From Flavobacteriales bacterium (GTDB taxonomy: Bacteria > Bacteroidota > Bacteroidia > Flavobacteriales_E > Vicingaceae): 64,000 nucleotides of DNA. The stretch is taken from assembly GCA_020635815.1 (NCBI GenBank), contig JACJZB010000002.1, forward strand, positions 124,001-188,000. Direction: 5' to 3'. Positions 35,852 through 44,813 of the stretch are shown here, piece by piece. Numbering within the stretch: the first letter of the stretch is position 1; each line of letters opens with the position of its first letter. The notes beneath the pieces were generated by a model, which saw only the letters and a list, made by a program, of their open reading frames with translations, was not told the DNA's origin and did no database searches. Position numbers and translations under genes: made by a program.

Positions 35852-37531
35852 TTAAATTATTTTAATGTTAATATTAGCTAATTCTACAGTTCTTCCATCT
35901 GGCAAAGTAACTTTCATTTTTTCAAGATAGAAACGTTGCCCTCTTGAAGCTCTCTGAACTAATGCTTGTGCTTTTGAATCAAGTCTATTACCACTACAAG
36001 GTGCTTCTTTATAATCACCATTTACAGTTGTACCTAGAACAAAAGATTTCACAGCAACTTTTATATCAAACTCAAATCCTTCCATTTTAGCTTGTATAAC
36101 ACCTCTACCTAAATCTCCTTTAGACATCACACAAGTACCGGTTTTACCAGCTATATATGGTACTGGGTTTGGTATTCTCTTAACTCTAAATTCACTTTTC
36201 CCAAGATTAACTGTTTTACCTGATTCATCTGTCCCAGTCACATTAATTGTAACATTTCCAACTTTAGTAGGTTTCATAACATATTGACCTTGCCCTTTAC
36301 CAGGTCTTAATCCAGGACCTGAAGCTTTAAAGTTTGGCATTGGTGCAGAAACAGAAACAGGGTTATCAATTCCCATATAAAATACATTCATTGCAGAAGC
36401 TGCAACAGTTGTAGATGGTTTCCCAACTTCAAAAGTATTAGAGAAAGGGAACACTTTAGGTCCTTTTTTAGTCTTAACCTTAATTATTCCTCCCCATTCG
36501 TGAACTCCCATTCCTTGTTTTACAGCTAAATAACCTTTACCTCCTTTGATATCTTCAAGTTTGTACCATCCATCAGTGCCAGCGGCAGTTGCTTCCCAGC
36601 TATCTTTTTTAGCACCTTGCATAATTTTATTCTCATCAGTTTCCCCTTTAAGGATAAGAGAACTATCAACTTTACCAATAAATATTTCTGGTTCAACTCT
36701 ATCATCATAAGCTGCGGTAAAAATTTCGGCTTTAAAAGTATCACCGTCCATTACATAAGCTTTTTTAGTGTAAGCAAAACCATCCACTTTATTGAATGAT
36801 ACACCTCCAGCATCAATGTTTTCATATAATCGACTAATAACTTGAGCTTCAGCAGTACGTATATCTGATTGAATTTTAGATAAAGTTGTAATTACTGCAG
36901 CTAAAGGGTTATGATAAAACATTCCGACTTCCCATGGATCTTTAGCTCCATCATGATTGTGAACTTCATGTGTTTCTAAGAAAATAATTTTCTTTTCAAT
37001 TTCATCTTTTATATCTTTATCTTCAAAGACATCCAATAATAATTTATGATAAGAATTCAATTTTTCCTTTAAAAGAGTACTACTACATTCTTCACAATCA
37101 GGAACAGAACCAGGTTTTGATGGTTCAGCTATTCCCATTAATCGAGTAGGCTCATCAAAATTATCTTTCGAATTAATCGATGCAAGAGGTATTGTATCAG
37201 CAACACCTTCAGGTAATTGATCAATTACTTTATACATTGCAACTTTTATCTTCTCAATATGATCATAGATCTCATTAGATGATTTCTTTACCTTTGAAGC
37301 TTTATCTGCCCATGTCTTTGCAGCAGGACTTTCTGAAGCAGCTCTATCAAATGAGTTATATAATATAGCATTACTTGCATCAAAAGTTTTTGTTGTGTTT
37401 TCAATACCATCATTAATAATGACAAAAGATTCTAATATCGATTTAGAAACATTCATCGCAAGTAATGCAAGTAATACAAGGTACATCAGACCTATCATTT
37501 TTTGCCGTGGTGGCAATTTTCCTCCAGCCAT
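35852..37531 (-). CDS. gldM: Gliding motility / T9SS motor protein GldM
   Basis: This 559-residue inner-membrane protein has one N-terminal helix (MIGLMYLVLLALLAMNVSKSI, split here as residues about 12-32) and a long periplasmic part of four D-domains. GldM (PorM) spans the periplasm and, with GldL, forms the rotary proton-driven motor that powers T9SS and gliding. The N-terminal PPRQKMIGLMYLVLLALL is conserved in the family. The protein is some 45 residues longer than the about 515 usual. The second gene after gldL in the cluster, it is separated by 35 bp. It is in the same operon as gldK, gldL and gldN. Confidence 0.93.
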   Translation of the reverse strand: MAGGKLPPRQKMIGLMYLVLLALLAMNVSKSILESFVIINDGIENTTKTFDASNAILYNSFDRAASESPAAKTWADKASKVKKSSNEIYDHIEKIKVAMYKVIDQLPEGVADTIPLASINSKDNFDEPTRLMGIAEPSKPGSVPDCEECSSTLLKEKLNSYHKLLLDVFEDKDIKDEIEKKIIFLETHEVHNHDGAKDPWEVGMFYHNPLAAVITTLSKIQSDIRTAEAQVISRLYENIDAGGVSFNKVDGFAYTKKAYVMDGDTFKAEIFTAAYDDRVEPEIFIGKVDSSLILKGETDENKIMQGAKKDSWEATAAGTDGWYKLEDIKGGKGYLAVKQGMGVHEWGGIIKVKTKKGPKVFPFSNTFEVGKPSTTVAASAMNVFYMGIDNPVSVSAPMPNFKASGPGLRPGKGQGQYVMKPTKVGNVTINVTGTDESGKTVNLGKSEFRVKRIPNPVPYIAGKTGTCVMSKGDLGRGVIQAKMEGFEFDIKVAVKSFVLGTTVNGDYKEAPCSGNRLDSKAQALVQRASRGQRFYLEKMKVTLPDGRTVELANINIKII

Positions 37532-37566
37532 AATCTAAAGTTTTTTAAGTTAAAAAATATATTAAA

Positions 37567-38379
37567 TTATGCTCCTGTTGGAACACTCATTGCAGTTAAC
37601 ATGTTACCATAAACTGTATTCAGTTTAGATAAATTAACTGATAATTCAGAAATATTTTCTTTGTATCGTTTCGTATCTTCAACTGAATCAGACAGGTTAG
37701 TCATCAATGTATTAATTCCTTCGTACATAGCAGTCATAGTTTCCGCTTGTTGTTGAGATCCAGATAATTGAACTTCATAAGATTTATTCAGAGCCTCTAA
37801 AGTAGATGCCATCTTTTGTAATTCTTCACCTGTAGATGTTCCTGATTGTGCTGCATCAGACAATCCTGTTAAAGCTTGTGAAGCTTGTGCATAAGTATCT
37901 GCTAAATCTGAAACTTTTGTAGATGCATTCTTCAAACTATCGGTATATTCAGTCGTTGCAACAGAAGCGTCAGAAATTTGAGATAATTTATTTGCATTAT
38001 CACTTAAACTTCTTAATCCTTGCCCTAAACTTTCAATTAATTCTGGTCCAATCTTAGCTTCAGACAACATATCATCTAATTGTTCAGTTACTGGTTTGTT
38101 AGAGATGGTTCCTCCTCCGTGGCCATGTCCTTCATCCATTCCTGCTAATTCTGGATAAACTAATGTCCAGTCCAAATCCATGTGTGGAGGTTCAAAGGCT
38201 GATACGAAGAAAATCAAAGCTTCAGTACCAAGACCAAGTATTAAGAACTCAGAAGCTCCTTTCCAGTGCATAATTTTAAATAATGCACCAATAATAACGA
38301 TACCACCACCAACACCATAGATAATGGCCATAATGGTTTTCCCTTTTTTCGTTTCAAATAAAAATTCTACAAATCCCAT
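37567..38379 (-). CDS. gldL: Gliding motility / T9SS motor protein GldL
   Basis: This 270-residue inner-membrane protein has two helices, about residues 15-33 and 45-63. In the second, Glu53 of GTEALIFF corresponds to the acidic residue thought to carry protons in GldL. A cytoplasmic coiled-coil-rich tail follows, with a small His/Gly-rich linker (GHGHGGG). It works with GldM as the stator/motor of T9SS. The gene follows gldK by 51 bp. Identity comes from motif, membrane layout and the gldKLMN order. Confidence 0.93.
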   Translation of the reverse strand: MGFVEFLFETKKGKTIMAIIYGVGGGIVIIGALFKIMHWKGASEFLILGLGTEALIFFVSAFEPPHMDLDWTLVYPELAGMDEGHGHGGGTISNKPVTEQLDDMLSEAKIGPELIESLGQGLRSLSDNANKLSQISDASVATTEYTDSLKNASTKVSDLADTYAQASQALTGLSDAAQSGTSTGEELQKMASTLEALNKSYEVQLSGSQQQAETMTAMYEGINTLMTNLSDSVEDTKRYKENISELSVNLSKLNTVYGNMLTAMSVPTGA

Positions 38380-38430
38380 AAGTTTTAGTTTTTAAAAGTT
38401 AATTATATAGATAGGTTAATAAATTACTAA

Positions 38431-39732
38431 TTATAAATTGTCATCTTTGGCTCTTCCCAAATACGTCATTACGCATCTAAAACCAATATAACATTTTGCA
38501 GTATCTTGATACTCATAAGTTCTTGTAGATGTTTGTAAATAATACCCAACATCTTTCCATGAACCACCTCTTATCACTTTTCTTTTCAATGATGGCGGAT
38601 CATTTTCTTTTGCATCATAAACATAATCAGGGTTTAAATCATGTGCAAAATTATATGCTGATTCATCAAATGCGTTACTTGTCCATTCTGCAACATTACC
38701 AGCCATACAGTATAATCCAAAATCGTTAGGATTATAAGAGTTAATTTTTACTGTATGGAATCCACCATCATCAATATAATTACCTCTCATTGGTTTAAAA
38801 TTCCCTAAGAAACAACCTCTACTATTTCTAATATAAGGACCTCCCCATGGATAAGGGCTTAAATCTAATCCTCCTCTTGCAGCCCATTCCCATTCAGACT
38901 CTGTAGGTAATCTAAAATCATTAACGATAGCTGATCCATTTCCAATTAAGAAACTTTCTAGTAATTGAGTTCTCCAAATACAAAATGCTGTGGCTTGTTT
39001 CCATGAAACTCCAACAACTGGATAATCGTCATAAGCTGGATGCCAAAAATAATTTTTAGTCATTGGCTCATTAAAAGAATATGTAAAATCATGAATCCAA
39101 GCAAGAGTATCAGGATAAACATTTATTACATCACGCATAATAAATTTAGATCTATCCATACTAAAAGCATGGTCTTCTGAATCACGGCTATCTCTTTTTG
39201 CAGCTCTTCTATAATCTATCCAATAGTATTCATAGTTTAATTTACGAGCATCTAACTCTCTTCTTCTATAAAATCTTTCTGCAGGAGAATAAAACATTGG
39301 TTCCAAATACTCTCTTTCTTCTTGCCCATCCCATTTTAATTTAGCATACCAATCCAATAACGGAGGGTCAATTTCTTCTCCATATTCATTTTCCATAATA
39401 GAATATTCTTCTTCATCCATCTCTTCAGCTAAAATTCTTCTAGCCATAGAGTCTCTAACCCAATAAACAAATTGTCTATATTCATTATTAGAAATTTCTG
39501 TTTGATCCATATAAAATGCTTGAACAGAAACCGTTTTTGATTGAGCTGTTAATGAGTAAGGAACATCTTGATCTGACGGTCCCATATTATAACTACCCAT
39601 GGGAATAAATAGCATCCCAAAAGGATCTGGCTGATACCATTCCTCTCTTCCTTGAACACCTATCAACTCCCCATTCCCTTTGCTACAAGCATAAAGAACT
39701 ACTACTGCTAACAATATTAATATACGTTTCAT
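38431..39732 (-). CDS. gldK: Gliding motility / T9SS lipoprotein GldK
   Basis: This 433-residue outer-membrane lipoprotein has a lipobox ending in Cys16 (LYACSKGNG). The rest is a formylglycine-generating-enzyme-like (SUMF1) fold, with YMDQTEISNNEYRQF, RLPTESEWEWAARGG, YCMAGNVAEWTSNAF and KVIRGGSWKDVGYY. GldK forms the periplasmic ring with GldN and is essential for T9SS. No enzyme activity is expected. It heads the gldKLMN operon, has a strong AGAAGGAGGT ribosome site before the ATG, and lies 115 bp downstream of the PorP/SprF gene. Confidence 0.94.
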   Translation of the reverse strand: MKRILILLAVVVLYACSKGNGELIGVQGREEWYQPDPFGMLFIPMGSYNMGPSDQDVPYSLTAQSKTVSVQAFYMDQTEISNNEYRQFVYWVRDSMARRILAEEMDEEEYSIMENEYGEEIDPPLLDWYAKLKWDGQEEREYLEPMFYSPAERFYRRRELDARKLNYEYYWIDYRRAAKRDSRDSEDHAFSMDRSKFIMRDVINVYPDTLAWIHDFTYSFNEPMTKNYFWHPAYDDYPVVGVSWKQATAFCIWRTQLLESFLIGNGSAIVNDFRLPTESEWEWAARGGLDLSPYPWGGPYIRNSRGCFLGNFKPMRGNYIDDGGFHTVKINSYNPNDFGLYCMAGNVAEWTSNAFDESAYNFAHDLNPDYVYDAKENDPPSLKRKVIRGGSWKDVGYYLQTSTRTYEYQDTAKCYIGFRCVMTYLGRAKDDNL

Positions 39733-39781
39733 GTTACCTCCTTCTTTTATTCTACTTAATATTTATTTTAAAAAGTAGAGA

Positions 39782-39803
39782 TGTCGTTTTTAAGTTAACG
39801 ACA
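39782..39803. repeat. Small hairpin between porP/sprF-like gene and gldK
   Basis: TGTCGTT (39782-39788) and AACGACA (39797-39803) form a 7-bp stem with an 8-base loop in the gap between the two genes. Without a T-tract it is unlikely to be a full terminator, so it may be an attenuator or an operator. Confidence 0.35.
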
Positions 39804-39847
39804 AACTGACTTTAAACGTTAGTTTTTTAATTAAGGTTACGTTTTTA

Positions 39848-40804
39848 TTATAAAAATCTTACCGAATGATAAACTTCTCTTTTTGCTGGTTTAGTAATAC
39901 TTGTACAATATTTAATCATAAATTCTAAACTTCCACTACTATGATCCCCTAAACTAGACATGGTAACATCATAAGACGCTCCTATTTTAAGACCTGGCAC
40001 CTGAGGAATATTAACTCCAGCAAGAATTGCTATTGCATCTTCTATCCTATAAGAAACGCCTCCCCACACTAATTTATTGTACATAACAAGTGCATTAATA
40101 TCTAATTGAGTAGATGCTCCATCTGTTTTTGCCAATATTGACGGTTTAAGTACCCATTTTTGAGCTCCTCCTGACATATCCCAATCATAACCTGCCATAA
40201 TATAGTAATGTCTAGATTGTGCAAAATTTAATGCTCCTTCTCCAGTTGAACCATCAGCAACATCTTTTAGTTCAGAAGCTGTTAAGTGTAGGGTAGAAAT
40301 ACCTACATACATTTTATTTGGTATATTATAGTATAATCCCATTCCTAAATCAAATGTACCTGCCGAAGTTCCTCCATTTGGTATGGAAGGATCAAAATTA
40401 GGGTCATCTACAGCAACAAAATCATCGCCAAAAGATTTACTTAAATATCCTCCTTCAAGACCAATACCTAAAGAACCTGGTCCTAAAGTTAAATGATAAG
40501 AATATGCTAATTTAGCTACTAAAGACTTTTCTATACCTAACTTATCTTGAAATACAGTTAAACCAACCCCATGCTTACCTAACAATAAAGCATCAGCACT
40601 AAATAAATTTGTTGAGGGATGTCCATCAAAACCAGTCCATTGTGTTCTACTTAAAAAAGTACCACAAATACCACCATTGGCACCGGCATAACCAGGGTTT
40701 ACACTCAACTTATTGAACATATTCTGAGTGAATTGAGCATCTTGCTGAGCAAAAGCAACCATTCCTGTAAAGAATAAAGCAGCAGAAACAATATATTTCT
40801 TCAT
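39848..40804 (-). CDS. PorP/SprF family T9SS-associated outer membrane protein
   Basis: This 318-residue protein has a signal peptide (GMVAFAQ). The start of the mature part, QDAQFTQNMFNKLSVNPGYAG, is diagnostic for the PorP/SprF family, followed by a beta-barrel with TQWTGFDGHPSTNLF. In other species the family member next to gldK acts in T9SS translocation or attachment of specific surface adhesins. Several paralogues normally exist, so I leave the symbol blank. It is upstream of gldK, on the same strand. Confidence 0.88.
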   Translation of the reverse strand: MKKYIVSAALFFTGMVAFAQQDAQFTQNMFNKLSVNPGYAGANGGICGTFLSRTQWTGFDGHPSTNLFSADALLLGKHGVGLTVFQDKLGIEKSLVAKLAYSYHLTLGPGSLGIGLEGGYLSKSFGDDFVAVDDPNFDPSIPNGGTSAGTFDLGMGLYYNIPNKMYVGISTLHLTASELKDVADGSTGEGALNFAQSRHYYIMAGYDWDMSGGAQKWVLKPSILAKTDGASTQLDINALVMYNKLVWGGVSYRIEDAIAILAGVNIPQVPGLKIGASYDVTMSSLGDHSSGSLEFMIKYCTSITKPAKREVYHSVRFL

Positions 40805-40935
40805 AATTGTGACTAGTTTTCTAGTTAATTTATAATAGTTATAACAAATCTTAGTCGGCTAAGATAAATAAAAAAATATTTTTACCAAAAACTTTTTCAA
40901 CTTTTAATTGTTAATTACATGTTAATAAGTTGATT

Positions 40936-42099
40936 TTAAAGCAATTTTTGAAATGTTTGCCACCATCTATCTGGCATTTCATTATTACAAGCCGTTTGAT
41001 AATCTTGATAAGAACATGGAACAAGCAAATGCCTTTCATACTTTATTTTTTGATGAGAAGGATAAGGAACATCCATCCACCAACGCTCACTTTTATCACT
41101 TTTATAAAAAACTAGCTCGTTTTCTCCTTCTTGAATATTTACGATATACTTCGTATAGGTTTTTCTAGTGCCAATAGGAAAATCTTTTTTTCTATTAGCA
41201 ACTCCATCAACTACATACCAAATCATTTGAGCAACTAAGTGGGCTGTATGCCCATTTGAATCTAGTTCAGGGTTTATTTCGTGAAATCCTATGGATGTTA
41301 ACTTATCACTCAATCCGGCATACCTCGCAATTTGGCATGCTTGCTCTCCGTAAAACCCATTTGGTGAGGCATTGTTATTTCCTGGTGCTTCAGATTGGCG
41401 AATCGAAGACACATCAAAACTTAGCATATCTGCATTTCTAACAATAGGTTCTACTTCTTCTATATTATTTTGAACTTGACCTAATCTATAAACATCAAAG
41501 TAAAGCTTATTCATTAAATCCGTTTCTGATTTATCTACAAAATAACTTTGGTAACCTATATTACTATAGTTAAACAAAAAATTAGGTTGATGAAGAATTA
41601 TTTTTGTTAAAAAGTTGTTAGAATTTATTTCTTCTTCTGGTTCTCCAAGGTTAAGTTTTGAGTCAACGGAAACTAAATTTACTGTTTGTTCTAAATTTTT
41701 ATAAGCTAAAAAATTAGCGTAAGTTAAATCTTGTCCTCCTCCAATAGTAATTGGAATAATATTGTTTTTTATTAATTCTTCTAAAATTGAACTTAATGCA
41801 AAATAAGTATCATTTAATGTGGCTCCTCTCTTCAGGTTACCTAAGTCTATCATCTTTAACTCATTAGATAAACGTACTAAACGATACAAATACTTGCGTA
41901 TCTCATTCGCTGCTACCCCACATCCCTTATTGTTATATGATGCTCTATCATCGTCAACTCCAATAATGGCTATTTTAAATTGACTTAAATCCTGATTCCC
42001 TTCTGTTGAAATTGAATTTAAGAAACAATTATCTGCATAATTAAAATTTAAATCTCCTTGATTTAAATTAACAGGTTCTAAGTATTCTGAAAAATTCAT
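40936..42099 (-). CDS. Arginase/formimidoylglutamase-fold protein with degenerate metal site
   Basis: This 387-residue protein has the ureohydrolase fold, often annotated as formimidoylglutamase. The three metal-binding motifs are altered. GGDH is GGGQ (in TIGGGQDLTYANF), DAHxD is DSKLN, and SxDxDxxD is SFDVSSIRQ, though the following APG is kept. Five of the six usual manganese ligands are replaced by non-ligand residues, so canonical ureohydrolase activity is unlikely. It is between topA and the PorP/SprF-gldKLMN block. Possibly it is a T9SS-related or housekeeping factor with a structural or binding role. Function unknown. Confidence 0.75.
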   Translation of the reverse strand: MNFSEYLEPVNLNQGDLNFNYADNCFLNSISTEGNQDLSQFKIAIIGVDDDRASYNNKGCGVAANEIRKYLYRLVRLSNELKMIDLGNLKRGATLNDTYFALSSILEELIKNNIIPITIGGGQDLTYANFLAYKNLEQTVNLVSVDSKLNLGEPEEEINSNNFLTKIILHQPNFLFNYSNIGYQSYFVDKSETDLMNKLYFDVYRLGQVQNNIEEVEPIVRNADMLSFDVSSIRQSEAPGNNNASPNGFYGEQACQIARYAGLSDKLTSIGFHEINPELDSNGHTAHLVAQMIWYVVDGVANRKKDFPIGTRKTYTKYIVNIQEGENELVFYKSDKSERWWMDVPYPSHQKIKYERHLLVPCSYQDYQTACNNEMPDRWWQTFQKLL

Positions 42100-42132
42100 C
42101 TGAGAATTTATTAATAAACTTTACTCGTTAAG

Positions 42133-44616
42133 TTACTTCTTTTTAGTTTTTTTCTTTGGTGATTTCTTAGGAGCTTTCTCTTCAATTAATTTTTTAGCTT
42201 GTTCCAATGTAAAGTTTTCTACATCGGTATCTTTTCCTAGTTCAACCTTAATCTTTCCTTTAATTAAATTAAATCTACCCCATCTTGCTTTTTGAAGAGA
42301 AATTCCCTCTTCTTCCCAATTGTGAATATATTTATCAATTTCTTTTTGCTTTTTATCTTCAATTAACTGGCTGATGTCTGCATGGGATAAGTTATCAAAA
42401 TCATACTTTTTATTTACATTGATAAACATTCCATTCCACTTAATAAAAGGACCAAACCTTCCTACTCCTTTTTGCACTGGCATGTTTTCATACGTAGCAA
42501 TTGGAGCGTCTGCTTCACGTTTTTCCTTAATAAGCTCTATTGCTCGTTTTAAGTTTACTGAAGATAAATCTTCATCTTTAGGGATGGATATAAAGCTATC
42601 CGCAAACTTTACATAAGGACCGAATCTACCTTGTGACACAACAATTTCTTCTCCTTCAAAATTTCCAAGTGTTTTTGGAAATTTAAATAATTCCAAGGCT
42701 TCTTCTAAGGTAATTCGTTCTATTGTTTGTGTTCCTTGTAAACTTGCAAATTTTGGCTTTTCTTCGTCTTCAGTTTTTCCAATCTGAATCATGGCACCAA
42801 ATTTTCCTATTCGAGCAATTACTTCTTTGCCTGATTCTGGGTCTATTCCTAATGCTCTTTCTCCAGAAGCTCTATCAGCATGTTCTAGTGTATGTTCTAT
42901 ATTTTTATGAAATGGAGTATAAAACTCTTCAATCATTTTATTCCATTTTTTTTGACCAACAGCTATCTCATCAAATTGTTCCTCTACTCTTGCTGTAAAA
43001 CCATAATCTAGAACCTTAGTAAAATTCTCCACTAAAAAGTCTGTTACAATCGTCCCTATATCAGAAGGAAACATTTTCTTTTTCTCTGCACCAAATATTT
43101 CTGATTTTATTTCATCAGATATTTTATTGTTTTGAAGTGTAAGAACAGTATAATTTCTACTTTCTCCGTCTCTATTCTCTTTTACAATATACCCTCTTTT
43201 TTGAATAGTAGAAATTGTAGGAGCATAAGTAGATGGTCTTCCAATCCCAAGTTCTTCAAGCTTTCTTACCAAACTTGCCTCCGTATAACGAGGTGGATGA
43301 TGTGTAAAACGTTCTGAAGCAGTAATATTTTCTAAAGCTAACTGCTCACCTTCTTTTAATGGAGGTAATATTCCGCTATCCTCATCTAAATTTTCATCAT
43401 CAGTAGATTCTAAATAAACTTTTAAAAATCCTTCAAATAATAAAACCTCTCCTTTTGCTACAAATTTCTCATCAGCGGTTGAAACATTTATATTAACTGT
43501 TGTTTTTTCAAGTTTAGCATCACTCATTTGTGATGCTATTGCTCTTTTCCAAATTAAATCATACAATTTAACTTGTTGAGAATCTCCTGTAATAGTATGA
43601 GCATTAAAATATGTTGGACGAATAGCCTCGTGTGCTTCTTGTGCTCCTTTAGACTTTGTTGAATATTTTCTAACTTGAGAAAACTCATCTCCATAAGCTT
43701 TAGTAATTTCTGCTTTAGCAGACCCAATTGCTTCATTAGACAAGTTTACAGAATCCGTTCTCATGTAAGTAATCCTTCCCGATTCATACAAACGTTGAGC
43801 TACTGTCATTGTTTGTGAAACAGAGAACCCTAACTTTCTACTTGCTTCTTGTTGTAGAGTTGAAGTTGTAAAGGGTGCTGCAGGAGATTTTTTAGATGGT
43901 TTTGTTTCAAGACTTTCTACATTAAAAGTAGCTGATTTACATTTTACTAAAAATTCTTCCGCTTCTTTTTTTGTTTGAAATCTTTTTGGCAACTCTGCCT
44001 TTAACACAACTTTATTCTCTAAAATAAAATTAGCAACAACTCTAAATGATGATTCGTATTTAAAATTTTGAATCTCTCTTTCTCTTTCTACAATTAATCG
44101 AACTGAAACTGATTGAACTCTACCTGCAGATAATGAAGGCTTAACCTTTTTCCATAAAACTGGAGAGAGCTCATACCCAACTAATCTATCTAATATTCTT
44201 CGAGCTTGTTGAGCGTCAACTAAATCTTTATTTATTTTTCTAGGATTCTCTACAGCTTTCGTAATTGCAGATTTTGTGATCTCATGAAAAACAATTCTTT
44301 TCGTTTTTTCTTCTTTTAATCCTAATGCTTCTAATAAATGCCATGAAATTGCTTCTCCTTCACGATCTTCATCGGATGCTAGCCATACCATATCGGCGTC
44401 TTTAGCAAGTTTTTTTAATTCAGCAACAACTTTCTTTTTGTCTGTTGGAATTTCATATTGAGGTTCAAAACCATTTTCAATATCAATAGATATATTTTTA
44501 CCTGGCAAATCACGAATGTGTCCAAAACTGGACTTTACAGTGAAGTCTTTTCCTAGAAATTTTTCAATAGTCTTAGCCTTTGCAGGTGACTCAACAATTA
44601 CAAGATTTTTTGCCAT
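42133..44616 (-). CDS. topA: DNA topoisomerase I
   Basis: This 827-residue type IA topoisomerase relaxes negative supercoils. The N-terminal Toprim domain has IVESPAKAKTIEKFLG (Glu9) and the acidic triad SDEDREGEAISWH (Asp82, Asp84, Glu86). The catalytic Tyr284 lies in RITYMRTDSV. C-terminal Toprim-like repeats, with GKFGAMIQIG, GRFGPYVKF and GRFGPFIKW, replace the cysteine zinc fingers of E. coli TopA. The extreme C-terminus is very Lys-rich, for DNA binding. Length and repeats are the usual Bacteroidota form. It precedes the arginase-fold gene by 33 bp and is divergent from miaB. Confidence 0.95.
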   Translation of the reverse strand: MAKNLVIVESPAKAKTIEKFLGKDFTVKSSFGHIRDLPGKNISIDIENGFEPQYEIPTDKKKVVAELKKLAKDADMVWLASDEDREGEAISWHLLEALGLKEEKTKRIVFHEITKSAITKAVENPRKINKDLVDAQQARRILDRLVGYELSPVLWKKVKPSLSAGRVQSVSVRLIVEREREIQNFKYESSFRVVANFILENKVVLKAELPKRFQTKKEAEEFLVKCKSATFNVESLETKPSKKSPAAPFTTSTLQQEASRKLGFSVSQTMTVAQRLYESGRITYMRTDSVNLSNEAIGSAKAEITKAYGDEFSQVRKYSTKSKGAQEAHEAIRPTYFNAHTITGDSQQVKLYDLIWKRAIASQMSDAKLEKTTVNINVSTADEKFVAKGEVLLFEGFLKVYLESTDDENLDEDSGILPPLKEGEQLALENITASERFTHHPPRYTEASLVRKLEELGIGRPSTYAPTISTIQKRGYIVKENRDGESRNYTVLTLQNNKISDEIKSEIFGAEKKKMFPSDIGTIVTDFLVENFTKVLDYGFTARVEEQFDEIAVGQKKWNKMIEEFYTPFHKNIEHTLEHADRASGERALGIDPESGKEVIARIGKFGAMIQIGKTEDEEKPKFASLQGTQTIERITLEEALELFKFPKTLGNFEGEEIVVSQGRFGPYVKFADSFISIPKDEDLSSVNLKRAIELIKEKREADAPIATYENMPVQKGVGRFGPFIKWNGMFINVNKKYDFDNLSHADISQLIEDKKQKEIDKYIHNWEEEGISLQKARWGRFNLIKGKIKVELGKDTDVENFTLEQAKKLIEEKAPKKSPKKKTKKK

Positions 44617-44709
44617 AAGGTAAAAGGTATTCGGTTTTAAACTTAAAAATTTTACAAAGAAATAGAATATTATTCGTCATTTCCAAATTATTAGCCTTTC
44701 ATCTTCTAC

Positions 44710-44729
44710 TTATATTATATATAATATAA
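44710..44729. repeat. Perfect 20-bp AT palindrome between topA and miaB
   Basis: TTATATTATA is followed directly by its reverse complement TATAATATAA, giving a perfect palindrome with no loop. It sits in the intergenic region between the divergent topA and miaB genes and may be a regulator site or simply low-complexity sequence. Confidence 0.4.
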
Positions 44730-44783
44730 AAAGATTTTAAAAAAGGTATTATGTCATTTTGTCATTAAACTTTATTTTTTGAC

Positions 44784-44791
44784 TAATTTTG
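44784..44791 (+). promoter_or_regulatory. Candidate -7 element for miaB operon
   Basis: TAATTTTG fits TAnnTTTG, 22 bp before the ATG at 44814. TTTG at 44758-44761 could be the -33 element with a slightly long spacer of 22 bp. Confidence 0.5.
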
Positions 44792-44813
44792 CACTCTATT
44801 ATTTTAATAAAAC

